Shown here piece by piece: positions 33,214 through 42,100 of a stretch of 64,000 nucleotides of DNA (positions are counted from its first letter, which is position 1; each line of letters starts with the position of its first letter). Source of the stretch: an uncultured Roseicyclus sp. (GTDB taxonomy: Bacteria; Pseudomonadota; Alphaproteobacteria; Rhodobacterales; Rhodobacteraceae). The stretch is from positions 1,018,982 through 1,082,981 of the forward strand of contig CANMRT010000001.1 of the NCBI GenBank assembly GCA_947500415.1, read 5' to 3'. The position numbers were made by a program, and so were the translations under genes. The notes under the pieces were generated by a model, which saw only the letters and a program-made list of their open reading frames with translations, was not told the DNA's origin and searched no databases.

Positions 33214-34224
33214 ATGCGCTTCGCTCTCACACTTATCTTTCTCTTTCTGGCGACCCCGCTTCGTGCCGATCCCATTATCGGCATGGCTTTCCCGCCCGTC
33301 TCCGAACCAGATCACCGCGCCTTTACCATCACCGCTCTCGCAGAGCTCAACGTGCAGCACATCCGCATCGCAGAGGCTTGGTTCAGACGCCCCCTCAATC
33401 CGACACCTGAGGATTTCGCGCCGCTCGCCCGACGTATCAGCGATCTTCGCGCGGCCGGGCTAAATATCCTTCTCACCGTGGAACTCGACGCGCCCGAAGC
33501 GGCCTGCGGCCAACGTAATGAATATGCCTGTGTCATCCGTCGCGATGCCCCGTTCGAAGCCTACATCAGCGCTCTCCTGCAAGCTGTGGGCGACGACCTC
33601 GATGCGATCCAGATCGGCAACGAATGGGACAATCGTTTTCCCGGGTCTACGTCCGAATTTCTGGCCATCCACGCCCGTGCTGCCACTGTGATCCGGGCCG
33701 AGCGTCCCGACCTCACCCTCGTGCTTGGCGGCGTCACAGGTCGCGCAGGCCTGTCGCATGCAATGTGCTTCGAAGGCGATGACCACGGCGTCCCCGGCCT
33801 GCGGGATGAAGAGGCGCGCCAGTATTTCTGCAACCGCGGCATGGCCTTCAACGAGGCTGCTCAAGCCGCCGTCTCCGCAGCGCTTGCCATCGCCGATTAC
33901 GACGTGGCCGACATCCACCTTTACGATGCCCCCGGTCTTTGGTCCGGTGCGGTTAATTGGATGCGAGCCCATACGGATCGCCCCATTTGGGTCACCGAAT
34001 TTGGCGGCCCGTGGCCTTGGAACGAACCCTCAGACCCTGACTATCAGGCCGAGCGTCTGGCAGTGTATCTCGACACCATCGCAAGCCTCCCCATCGACCG
34101 CGCCTATTACTTTAAGCTCACGGACGACCCCGGCAGCTATCATGCGCTCTCCGGTCTTTACGATGTGAATGGTCAGCCGAAACCAGCGCTCTCAGTCTTT
34201 GCGGAGTGGATGGCGTCGCGGTGA
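33214..34224 (+). CDS. Secreted glycoside-hydrolase-like TIM-barrel protein
   Basis: 336 residues with a signal peptide ending near TPLRA. The fold is a clan-A glycosidase barrel: the acid/base Glu137 sits in QIGNEWDN (classical NE motif) and the nucleophile Glu262 in WVTEFGGPW. The strand-4/7 spacing fits GH39/GH5/GH53-type enzymes, but I cannot name the family. It probably acts on an oligo- or polysaccharide in the periplasm or outside. No polysaccharide-use genes surround it. Confidence 0.75.
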   Translation: MRFALTLIFLFLATPLRADPIIGMAFPPVSEPDHRAFTITALAELNVQHIRIAEAWFRRPLNPTPEDFAPLARRISDLRAAGLNILLTVELDAPEAACGQRNEYACVIRRDAPFEAYISALLQAVGDDLDAIQIGNEWDNRFPGSTSEFLAIHARAATVIRAERPDLTLVLGGVTGRAGLSHAMCFEGDDHGVPGLRDEEARQYFCNRGMAFNEAAQAAVSAALAIADYDVADIHLYDAPGLWSGAVNWMRAHTDRPIWVTEFGGPWPWNEPSDPDYQAERLAVYLDTIASLPIDRAYYFKLTDDPGSYHALSGLYDVNGQPKPALSVFAEWMASR

Positions 34225-34306
34225 TCGTGTTGAAAACAGGATTTTGAGCTCCGCCTAGGAGTATAACGATGCCCGCATGTGCACCGAAGCAACCCTGGCA
34301 CATTAA

Positions 34307-34933
34307 TCATCTGTTCGCAGTCACACTCGCCATTTTGATTCCTGCAAATATGAGAGCTGCCCCAGCCGTTTTGTTGATGATGCTGATAATCCAGCTTCTT
34401 ACACCGCCCCGGATCAAGCGCTCTCCAAGATAGGCATAAGCTGAGTAAATGACGCACTGAAGCAAGAATGCGGTCACCCACATTATCAGAAATTGAGGGG
34501 CGATCGGGCGACTTACATCAAGGAACTGGGGTAGAATGGCCGAGAAATAGAGTAGGGCTTTGGGGTTGGAGAATTCGATCAGAAATCCATGCGTGAACAG
34601 TGACTTTCGGTTTCGAATAGGCGTGCTGGACGGAACGACCAAACCACCAGATTTACTGAAGATTGCGGTACAGCCTAAGTAGATGAGATATCCTACGCCC
34701 GCCCACTTAATGATCTGGAAAAGCGTATGTGACGCCACGATCAGTGAGGCAACTCCAGTTGCAGACATCGCAAAATAGATCATGGTGGCACAGGTAATGC
34801 CAAACACTCCGTACAGGGTGCGCTTCAAACCATTTCCCGCCCCTTGTGATGCCATCAAGATGGCTGTTGGGCCGGGTGAAAAAATGACGACGGCTGTCGT
34901 CAGGCCAAAAATCAGAAATGTTTGGAAATCCAC
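34307..34933 (-). CDS. LysE/RhtB-family amino-acid exporter
   Basis: 208 residues from GTG 34933 with GAGGCAGT upstream; the frame reaches to 35050 but the family N-terminus is here (VDFQTFLIFGLTTAVVIFSPGPT). Six membrane helices; the FSPGPT motif, GFLIEFSNPKALLYFSAILP and the C-terminal helix are classic LysE/RhtB. It exports amino acids or homoserine lactones. The DNA is visibly less GC-rich than its neighbours, hinting at recent transfer. Divergent from the threonine dehydratase with a 293-bp gap. Confidence 0.9.
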   Translation of the reverse strand: MDFQTFLIFGLTTAVVIFSPGPTAILMASQGAGNGLKRTLYGVFGITCATMIYFAMSATGVASLIVASHTLFQIIKWAGVGYLIYLGCTAIFSKSGGLVVPSSTPIRNRKSLFTHGFLIEFSNPKALLYFSAILPQFLDVSRPIAPQFLIMWVTAFLLQCVIYSAYAYLGERLIRGGVRSWIISIINKTAGAALIFAGIKMASVTANR

Positions 34934-35226
34934 GTTTTTACTGCCTCGATGTGCAAGTCTTTGATCAGAACATAAAGCGAACATGGAGGCGCTCATGTCA
35001 AGCGGATCATGCTGTTTCGGCTCAATGCTGCCCCGCTTTGCAGCGTCCAAGAAGCAATAGTACCCGTGAATTCGCCGCTTGTAGGCCCACTAGAATTGTG
35101 CCTGCGGTGAACGAATATTCGTTCCAAAGCATATGCTTAACGCAGGATATCAACCTTGATAACCCTGCCTTGCAAGGGTCCCTTCAGCCCCATACCCTTC
35201 GCCGGTCCATAGCCCTGAGGCCGCCC
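34934..35226. promoter_or_regulatory. Gene-free divergent region (LysE / threonine dehydratase)
   Basis: 293 bp, lower in GC, holding both promoters. I see no clear operator or riboswitch; an in-frame extension of the dehydratase into this region lacks a conserved sequence. Confidence 0.4.
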
Positions 35227-36198
35227 ATGAATTTCACTGCCCAAGACCTCCGCGACGCCGCCGATTTGGTCTACACCCAGATGGCCCCCACGCCCCAATA
35301 TGCCTGGCCCCAACTGGCTGAACGCTTTGGATGCGAGGTCTGGATCAAGCACGAAAACCACACGCCCACCGGCGCTTTCAAAGTGCGCGGCGCGATCACC
35401 TTTATCGACTGGCTTAAGCGCGCGCACCCCGACGTTCCCGGCATCTGCACTGCCACCCGTGGCAACCACGGCCAGGGTCAAGCACGCGCGGCCAAGGCGG
35501 CAGGGTTGACCGCCAAGGTCTACGTGCCCCGTGGCAATTCGGTCGAGAAAAACGAAGCCATGCGTGCCTTCGGGGCGGAGTTGATCGAGTTTGGCGATGA
35601 CTTTGACGAGGCGCGGCTGGAGGCCGTCCGCGTGGCCGACGAAGAAGGCCTGATGATCGTGCCACCCTTCAACGAGGAACTCGTGCGCGGCGTGGCCACC
35701 TATGCCTATGAGCTGCTCACTGCCGTGCCCGACCTCGACACGATCTACGTCCCCATTGGCTGCGGTTCCGGCATCTGCGGCACGATCCTCGCCCGGGATG
35801 CCCTAGGTGCAAAAGCAGAAGTGGTGGGCGTTGTCAGCGAAAACGCCCAAACCGCAAAACTCTCGGTCGAAGCCGGGGAGCTGGTTGAAACGGACAGCGC
35901 CACAACCTTCGCCGACGGCATGGCCGTCCGCGTCCCGGTTCGCGAGGCCTATGAGATCTACAGTAAGGGTGCCGCCCGCATCCTCGCCTTGTCAGACGAA
36001 GACGTCGCCGAAGCCATCCGCATCTACTACCGCGACATCCACAACCTCGCCGAAGGGGCAGGGGCCGCTCCGCTCGCTGGCCTGATGCAGGAACGGGATC
36101 GGATGCAGGGCAAAAAGGTTGGTGTGATCCTTTGTGGTGGCAACATCGACACCGAATGGTTCCTGACGGTGATGTCTGGCGGGGTGCCGACGGTCTGA
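35227..36198 (+). CDS. Threonine/serine dehydratase (catabolic type)
   Basis: 323 residues from ATG 35227. PLP-binding Lys lies in HTPTGAFKVRGA, the glycine phosphate loop is GCGSGICGT, and ICGGN-type CGGNIDTEW ends the protein. No C-terminal ACT regulatory domain is present, so it resembles catabolic TdcB or serine dehydratase rather than biosynthetic IlvA. It deaminates Thr or Ser to 2-oxobutyrate or pyruvate. Next to an amino-acid exporter gene, it may serve amino-acid overflow control (inference). Confidence 0.88.
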   Translation: MNFTAQDLRDAADLVYTQMAPTPQYAWPQLAERFGCEVWIKHENHTPTGAFKVRGAITFIDWLKRAHPDVPGICTATRGNHGQGQARAAKAAGLTAKVYVPRGNSVEKNEAMRAFGAELIEFGDDFDEARLEAVRVADEEGLMIVPPFNEELVRGVATYAYELLTAVPDLDTIYVPIGCGSGICGTILARDALGAKAEVVGVVSENAQTAKLSVEAGELVETDSATTFADGMAVRVPVREAYEIYSKGAARILALSDEDVAEAIRIYYRDIHNLAEGAGAAPLAGLMQERDRMQGKKVGVILCGGNIDTEWFLTVMSGGVPTV

Positions 36199-36211
36199 GC
36201 AACGGCGCCGC

Positions 36212-36895
36212 TCAGCGCAAATGCCGTGCGGCCTCTTTCCGCGCGAAGGGCTTCAGCCGCGCTCCGTTCACGTCCAACCATCCCTGCACCGCTTCAGGAT
36301 CCCGCTTCGACAAGTCGCGAATCCACCACGCAATGGCTTTCTGGATGAACCATTCGTGGTCCTCTGCCAAACGCTCTGCCCATCTGAACACCCGCACGCG
36401 TGCCGCCTGCTCAACCTCATTCGGATGCCGCGATTTGCAAAACGGCAGCGCGAACACGAAGGCCGCGCGGCGTGTCCACATGTGATCCGACGCGGTCCAC
36501 TGCTCCAGAACGTCCAGTCGCTCGGGCACCTGCATGACGCGCTTTTGGCCGCCCTGTGCAACGGCGTCCGCAATGGCCCACGAGTCAAATTGCGGCACGA
36601 CGCTTTCGATCCATCTCCAGGCCAACAGATCATCCGGCCGCATCCGGGCTTGCAGGAACAACTTGCCCGCCGCCACACGCGCCTCGAACACATCGCTTGC
36701 CCAAAGGCCCTCGGCCAGGCTGACCAGCGTCGCCTGATCCGCCGCGTCCTTGCGCCACGCCGTCGCCAGCTCACCCGTCACGGCATTAGACAGACCAAGA
36801 TATTCCCGCTCTGCCTTGTGATAGGCCGCCATCTCCGCCGCGCGCGCCGGATCCGCCTGCGCGCGCAAAGCGGCGAGGGCGTCGTCCGCGTTCAT
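36212..36895 (-). CDS. DNA alkylation repair protein, AlkD-like
   Basis: 227 residues from ATG 36895, overlapping the GNAT stop (ATGA). The HEAT-like alpha-helical repeats with AYHKAEREYLGLSN, LFLQARMRPDD and the WIQDWAIADAV-like WAIADAVAQ, WTRRAAFVFALPFCK and EWFIQKAIAWWIRDL segments are AlkD features; these proteins remove bulky N3/N7 alkyl purines without base flipping. The key Asp and Trp positions appear present (W-I-R-D). It is last in a three-gene minus-strand operon. Confidence 0.85.
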   Translation of the reverse strand: MNADDALAALRAQADPARAAEMAAYHKAEREYLGLSNAVTGELATAWRKDAADQATLVSLAEGLWASDVFEARVAAGKLFLQARMRPDDLLAWRWIESVVPQFDSWAIADAVAQGGQKRVMQVPERLDVLEQWTASDHMWTRRAAFVFALPFCKSRHPNEVEQAARVRVFRWAERLAEDHEWFIQKAIAWWIRDLSKRDPEAVQGWLDVNGARLKPFARKEAARHLR

Positions 36896-37488
36896 CGCGG
36901 CTTCTCGATCTGCCAATCCAGATGCACCCGTACCGTCGGCCATTCGCTTTTGATGATCGAATAACACGCCGTGTCGCGCATCGTGCCATCGGCCATCCGC
37001 ATATGGGCGCGCAACACGCCATCGAATTGCGCCCCCAACCGCTCAATCGCCCGGCGCGATTGCAGGTTCAGGCGATGGGTGCGAAATTCGACCGCCTCGC
37101 ACCCCCAAACCTCAAACGCATGGCCCAAAAGCAGGCGCTTGGCCTCGGTATTCAAAGGCCCGCGCTGCACCGTTGGTCCAATCCAGGTTGAGCCGATTTC
37201 CACCCGGGGCAGCCCGTGGTCGATGTTCATAAAGGTGGTCATACCCACCGGCGTGCCGGTGGCATCGCACTGCGTGAAGGGTATCATCGAGCCCGCATCG
37301 CGCAGTGCGATCCGGCGGTCGATCTCTGTCGCCATGCCCGCCGCATCCGGCACAGTCGTGTACCAAAGTCGGTGCAGTTGCCCGGCCTCCGACGCCTCGG
37401 CCAAAGCTGCGCAATGATCCTGACTCAGCGGTGCAAGCGACACATGCTGCCCGCGCAATTCCAGATCGACGGGGCCAAGCCTGCTCAT
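36892..37488 (-). CDS. GNAT acetyltransferase, RimJ/RimL-like
   Basis: 198 residues: an acetyltransferase domain with TVQRGPLNTEAKRLLLGHAFEVWG (acetyl-CoA loop region) and FRTHRLNLQSRRAIERLGAQ, typical of RimL-type GNAT proteins. Cytosolic; acceptor unknown. Overlaps both neighbours by 4 bp. Confidence 0.88.
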   Translation of the reverse strand: MSRLGPVDLELRGQHVSLAPLSQDHCAALAEASEAGQLHRLWYTTVPDAAGMATEIDRRIALRDAGSMIPFTQCDATGTPVGMTTFMNIDHGLPRVEIGSTWIGPTVQRGPLNTEAKRLLLGHAFEVWGCEAVEFRTHRLNLQSRRAIERLGAQFDGVLRAHMRMADGTMRDTACYSIIKSEWPTVRVHLDWQIEKPR

Positions 37489-38027
37489 ACCGGCACGCCC
37501 GTTGGCAGGCCATCAATGGTCTCCTGATTGCGGTCTCGCCAATAGGCGCGGAAATCGGCGTCGTCGCGCTGGTCCACCCAATGCTGCAAGGTCGGGCGCT
37601 CGCCGGCGTAATCCATGAACGGAACCGCATAGCCGCAGGAGGTCTGCACCAGATCGAGCGTCACGTCGTAGATCTGCCGCGCGCTGCGATGCTCGGGAAA
37701 ACCCGCGGCCAACTCCGCCCAATCCGCATCATCGCGGTGCAACGTCCGCGCCGACCCGAAACAGCGCAGGATCAGCGGACGTTTTGTGAAGGAACACCAC
37801 ATCAGCGTCATCCGGTTGATCCGCGCCAGATGCCCCGCCGTCTCATTGCCGGAGCCCGTCAGGTTCATCCAGGCGACGCGGTTCGGCCCCAATACACGCA
37901 GGCTGTCCATGCCCTTGGGCGAGACGTTCACGCGGCCTTCATCAGCCGCACTGCCCACAAAGAACATGTGCTGATCTTCGATGAATTTGACGTGGTCTTC
38001 ACCGAGTGCTGGGAATTGTTTGGCCAT
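37485..38027 (-). CDS. Pyridoxamine 5'-phosphate oxidase-fold (PPOX) protein
   Basis: 180 residues. The split-barrel flavin-binding fold is recognised from FIEDQHMFFVGSAADEGRVNVSPKG and VAWMNLTGSGNETAGHLARI. Such proteins bind FMN, F420 or haem and many are putative detoxifying oxidases; the cofactor here is not clear. First of an operon with GNAT and AlkD-like genes. Confidence 0.85.
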   Translation of the reverse strand: MAKQFPALGEDHVKFIEDQHMFFVGSAADEGRVNVSPKGMDSLRVLGPNRVAWMNLTGSGNETAGHLARINRMTLMWCSFTKRPLILRCFGSARTLHRDDADWAELAAGFPEHRSARQIYDVTLDLVQTSCGYAVPFMDYAGERPTLQHWVDQRDDADFRAYWRDRNQETIDGLPTGVPV

Positions 38028-38099
38028 TGAGTGCCTCCGTTTTGGGGCACGCTACTCCGCACCGAAGGTGGGCCTCAAGCAGCGCATCGCGCGGTAGGC

Positions 38100-39908
38100 C
38101 TACTCAACAGTAACGGACTTCGCCAGATTTCGCGGCTGATCCACGTCCGTGCCCTTATGAAGCGCCGTGTGGTAGGCGATCATCTGGGCCGGCACGGCGT
38201 AGAGCATCGGGGCCAAAACCGGGTCGACGCGCGGCATCACCAGCGTGGCCCATGTGCCATCCCCGGCCTCTGCCGCACCCTCGGCATCCGTGATCAGCCA
38301 AACGCGCCCATCACGCGCCATGACCTCCTGCATATTCGAGACGGTCTTGTCGAAGAGTGCGTCTTTCGGAGCCAGCACAATCACGGGAACGGATTTATCG
38401 ATCAGGGCTATGGGGCCGTGCTTCAGCTCTCCGCTCGCATAGCCCTCGGCATGTATGTAGCTGATTTCCTTGAGCTTCAGCGCGCCTTCCATGGCCAGTG
38501 GGAACATCGGACCGCGCCCCAGGAACAGCACGCTACGCGCCTCGGCGAGCTTGGCGGTGCGCTTGACGATCTTGTCCTCAAGCGCCAACGCCTGATTGAT
38601 CAGTGCAGGCATCCCGCGCAGAACCTCCAGCAACTCTGCCTCGCGGGCCGCGTCGATCTTGCCCCTCTGCCGCGCCGCCTGAATGGCCAAATGCGCCAGC
38701 ACGCTCAATTGGTTCATGAAGGCTTTGGTGGAGGCCACGCCAACCTCGACGCCCGCCAGAATGGGAACGATCACGTCCGACTCGCGCGCGATGGACGATT
38801 CCGGCACGTTTACCACGGCGACGACCTTCGCCGCCTTCTCCTGCACGTAGCGTAGGGCCGCGAGCGTATCTGCTGTCTCACCCGATTGGCTGACGAAAAT
38901 CGCGGTGGAAGCCGGGGAAACTGGCCCCTCGCGATAGCGGAACTCGGACGCGATATCGACGTCGCAGGGCAGACCCGCGAGCTGTTCGAACCAGTATTTC
39001 GCCACCGCGCAGGCGTAGTGGGCGGTCCCGCAGGCCACCAGCGTTACGCGGTCCGTCTCGGTGAAATCGAGGCCCTCTGGCAGCGTCACCTGCGTGCCGT
39101 TGGAATATTGGTTCAGGCAATCGGACAGCACTACGGGCTGTTCGAAAATCTCTTTTGCCATGAAGTGCTTATGCCCACCCTTGTCGAGTTGCGCGGTGGT
39201 GACAGGGATGGTCTTCGCCTCTCGGTTGGCCAGCCGCCCTTCGGCATCGCGGATCTCCACCCCCGCGCGGGTCACAAAGGCATAGTCGCCCTCTTCCAGA
39301 TAGGTGATCACGTCGGTCATCGGCCCCAGCGCGATGGCGTCGGAGCCCACAAACATCTCCCCCTCGCCATGGCCGATCGCCAGTGGCGAGCCCTTGCGCG
39401 CGGCGACGATCAGATCCTCTTCGCCGTGAAACAGAAAGGCGAGCGCGTAAGCCCCATCAAGGTGCTTTAGCGTCTCAGCCGCGGCATCTCGCGGCGACAT
39501 GCCCTGATCGAGGAAATCCTCGCACAGCTGCGCGACCGTCTCCGTATCGGTTTCGGTCACGAAAGTCCGGTGGCTCAGCCGCTGCCGCAGCTCCCGGTAG
39601 TTCTCGATGATACCATTGTGCACCACGGCCACGCGGCCCGCCTGATGGGGATGCGCGTTCGTCACCGTCGGTCCGCCATGGGTTGCCCACCGTGTGTGGC
39701 CTATACCGGATTTGCCGGGCAGCGGGTCGTGGACCAGCGCGTCGGACAGGTTCACCAGCTTGCCCACCGCGCGGCGGCGGTCCAACGCACCATCCTGCAC
39801 CGTTGCAATGCCCGCGCTGTCATACCCGCGATATTCCAGACGCTTCAGCGCCTCGACCAGAATGGGCGCGACCTCATGGTTGCCCAGAACGCCTACGATG
39901 CCACACAT
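38100..39908 (-). CDS. glmS: Glutamine-fructose-6-phosphate aminotransferase
   Basis: 602 residues. Catalytic Cys1 follows the initiator Met (MCGIVGVLGN), and the glutaminase domain occupies about 1-235 with RWATHG and HNGIIENY. Two SIS sugar isomerase domains follow (ACGTAHYACAVAKYWFEQ; FLGRGPMFPLAMEGALKLKE), ending LAKSVTVE. It makes glucosamine 6-phosphate for peptidoglycan and LPS. It starts 3 bp after glmU ends, so both form an operon for UDP-GlcNAc supply. No glmS ribozyme is expected or seen. Confidence 0.97.
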   Translation of the reverse strand: MCGIVGVLGNHEVAPILVEALKRLEYRGYDSAGIATVQDGALDRRRAVGKLVNLSDALVHDPLPGKSGIGHTRWATHGGPTVTNAHPHQAGRVAVVHNGIIENYRELRQRLSHRTFVTETDTETVAQLCEDFLDQGMSPRDAAAETLKHLDGAYALAFLFHGEEDLIVAARKGSPLAIGHGEGEMFVGSDAIALGPMTDVITYLEEGDYAFVTRAGVEIRDAEGRLANREAKTIPVTTAQLDKGGHKHFMAKEIFEQPVVLSDCLNQYSNGTQVTLPEGLDFTETDRVTLVACGTAHYACAVAKYWFEQLAGLPCDVDIASEFRYREGPVSPASTAIFVSQSGETADTLAALRYVQEKAAKVVAVVNVPESSIARESDVIVPILAGVEVGVASTKAFMNQLSVLAHLAIQAARQRGKIDAAREAELLEVLRGMPALINQALALEDKIVKRTAKLAEARSVLFLGRGPMFPLAMEGALKLKEISYIHAEGYASGELKHGPIALIDKSVPVIVLAPKDALFDKTVSNMQEVMARDGRVWLITDAEGAAEAGDGTWATLVMPRVDPVLAPMLYAVPAQMIAYHTALHKGTDVDQPRNLAKSVTVE

Positions 39909-39911
39909 GCT

Positions 39912-41276
39912 CTAACCTTTTGTTTTTCTTGCTTTGATGGCGCGTAAACGGTCCATCAGTTTCACGGCCAGCCCGGGCTTGTTCACCTGTTTCGCCCGCC
40001 CCAGCGCAAGTGCTCCGTCTGGCACATCCTCGGTCACAACCGACCCGCTCGCGGTCATTGCACGCGCGCCCACTTTGACCGGGGCCACGAGCATCGTGTC
40101 CGAGCCGATGAAGGCATCCGCCCCGATCTCGGTCCGGTGCTTCATGACGCCGTCGTAGTTGCACGTCACCGTGCCCGCGCCCAGATTGGATCGTTCACCA
40201 ACGCTGGCATCACCGACATAGGACAGGTGATTAACCTTCGCACCTTCACCGATGTCGGCGGTTTTGACTTCAACGAAATTGCCGATCTTGGCGTTGTTCC
40301 CGATCTCCGCCCCGGGCCGCAGACGCGCGTAGGGACCGACGATGGCACCTGCGCTGACGTGGCAGCCTTCGAGATGGCTGAAGGCGCGGATCAAGGCGCC
40401 GGATTCCACTGTCACACCGGGGCCGAAGACGACATTCGGCTCAATCTCGGCATCGCGGCCTACGAATGTATCAAGCGCGAAGAACACGGTTCTGGGGGCC
40501 TGCATCGTGACGCCGTTGTCCAAGGCCTCTGCCCGGCGCAGCTGTTGAAATCGTTCCTCGGCCCGGGCCAGTTCCGCGCGTGAATTGATGCCAAGCGTTT
40601 CGGCCTCCTCGCAGACGACAGCCGTGGCGGAATGCCCGCCCGCGACGGCCAGTTCCGGCACATCCGTCAGGTAATATTCACCGTTCGCATTGTCATTGCC
40701 GACCCGGCGCAACGTCTCCATCAGAATGCTCGCATCGGCGCACAGAAGGCCAGAGTTACAAAGCTTTATCTCGCGTTCCGCATCGCTGGCATCTTTGTGC
40801 TCAACGATCCGCATCAGCGTGTCACCGTCCATCACCATGCGCCCATATCCGGTGGGATCTTCGGCCTCAAACCCAAGCATCACAACGTCATGCTGCGCGC
40901 GCGCAGCCAGCATCGTGTCCAGCGTTTCGGGCCGGATGAAGGGCGTGTCGGCATAGAGAACAACCGCGTCGCCGTCGAACCCGTCCAAAGCATCGGCGGC
41001 CTGCAAAACCGCATGTCCGGTTCCCAACTGCTCTGCCTGCCGAACTGCCACGGCCTCAGGCGCGATGTCGGACAAAGCGGCTTCCACGGCATCCGCGCCA
41101 TGGCCGGTCACGACAATGATGCGCGATGGCTCCAAAGGCGCGGCGGAGGCCAGCGCATGGGCCAGCAACGGAGCCTGCCCCAGCGAGTGCAACGGCTTGG
41201 GCAAATCGGATTGCATCCGCGTGCCAGCACCAGCGGCCAGCACCACCAGAGCCAAGGGTCGAGAAGTCGCCTGCAT
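39912..41276 (-). CDS. glmU: Bifunctional UDP-GlcNAc pyrophosphorylase / GlcN-1-P acetyltransferase
   Basis: 454 residues. The N-terminal nucleotidyltransferase domain has LAAGAGTRMQSDLPKPLH and the QLGTGHAV motif; the C-terminal left-handed beta helix (from about residue 250) has the hexapeptide pattern and KIGNFVEVKTADIGEG...HLSYVGDA. It completes UDP-GlcNAc synthesis after glmS. The C-terminal acetyltransferase residues His and Lys appear intact. Divergent from gph with a 126-bp promoter gap. Confidence 0.97.
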   Translation of the reverse strand: MQATSRPLALVVLAAGAGTRMQSDLPKPLHSLGQAPLLAHALASAAPLEPSRIIVVTGHGADAVEAALSDIAPEAVAVRQAEQLGTGHAVLQAADALDGFDGDAVVLYADTPFIRPETLDTMLAARAQHDVVMLGFEAEDPTGYGRMVMDGDTLMRIVEHKDASDAEREIKLCNSGLLCADASILMETLRRVGNDNANGEYYLTDVPELAVAGGHSATAVVCEEAETLGINSRAELARAEERFQQLRRAEALDNGVTMQAPRTVFFALDTFVGRDAEIEPNVVFGPGVTVESGALIRAFSHLEGCHVSAGAIVGPYARLRPGAEIGNNAKIGNFVEVKTADIGEGAKVNHLSYVGDASVGERSNLGAGTVTCNYDGVMKHRTEIGADAFIGSDTMLVAPVKVGARAMTASGSVVTEDVPDGALALGRAKQVNKPGLAVKLMDRLRAIKARKTKG

Positions 41277-41402
41277 GTAACGCCTTTCCTTCGCGTTTGC
41301 CGCCTATTAACCAGAGCCGCGCGCCGTGGCAAAGCCCCGAGCCGTTCAATTTGACCGTCAGGTTGTAACAGCCATGGGCGGAATACTGCCGAAAGGGGCA
41401 CA

Positions 41403-42068
41403 ATGCGCACTGTGGTTTTCGATCTGGATGGCACTTTGGCCGATACGGCGGGCGACCTTCTGGCCGCGGCAAACGCGGCTTTGATCCGCCTAGGCCACCC
41501 CCCGCAACTTGTGATGGAGCAGGACGACGCCACGGCCTTCGCCGGTGGTCGCGCGATGCTGCGTTTGGCGGCGGGGCGTCTGGGGATTACGGATGCAGAG
41601 GGGTTGGCCGATGCCGGCTATCAGCATTTGCTCGACGCCTACGGGGCCGACATCGATACGCATACAACGCTCTATCCCGGCACTGTTGCGGCCGTTGACC
41701 GCCTGCGCGCAGCTGGCCATGCGACCGGCATATGCACCAACAAACCTGAGGGGCTGGCTGTCACTTTGATCGAACGGTTGGAGCTGACCGATCGCTTCCC
41801 GGTTTTGATCGGGGCCGACACTCTGCCCACCCGCAAACCCGACCCGGCCCCTTTGCAGGAGACCATCAAGCGCCTCGGCGGCACGCCAGACAACGCCGTG
41901 TTGATTGGGGACACCATCACCGACCGCAAAACGGCGACGGCCGCAGGCATACCTTGCGTGCTTGTGACATTCGGCCCAACCGGGCGCGCCGTTGCGGACC
42001 TTTCGCCCGAAGCGCTCTTGGACCACTACGACCAATTGGACGCAGTGCTCGACCAACTCCTCCATTGA
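41403..42068 (+). CDS. gph: HAD phosphatase, phosphoglycolate phosphatase-like
   Basis: 221 residues. HAD motif I is DLDGTLADT (nucleophile Asp), motif II ICTNKP and motif III/IV VLIGDTITDRKTA. Such enzymes clear 2-phosphoglycolate from DNA repair or oxygenation; close paralogues act on other phosphates, so the symbol is a best match. A helical cap follows motif I. The following aminotransferase starts 32 bp downstream. Confidence 0.85.
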   Translation: MRTVVFDLDGTLADTAGDLLAAANAALIRLGHPPQLVMEQDDATAFAGGRAMLRLAAGRLGITDAEGLADAGYQHLLDAYGADIDTHTTLYPGTVAAVDRLRAAGHATGICTNKPEGLAVTLIERLELTDRFPVLIGADTLPTRKPDPAPLQETIKRLGGTPDNAVLIGDTITDRKTATAAGIPCVLVTFGPTGRAVADLSPEALLDHYDQLDAVLDQLLH

Positions 42069-42100
42069 CGCGCGGCCCGCGCCGCACGATCTTTCCGGCC

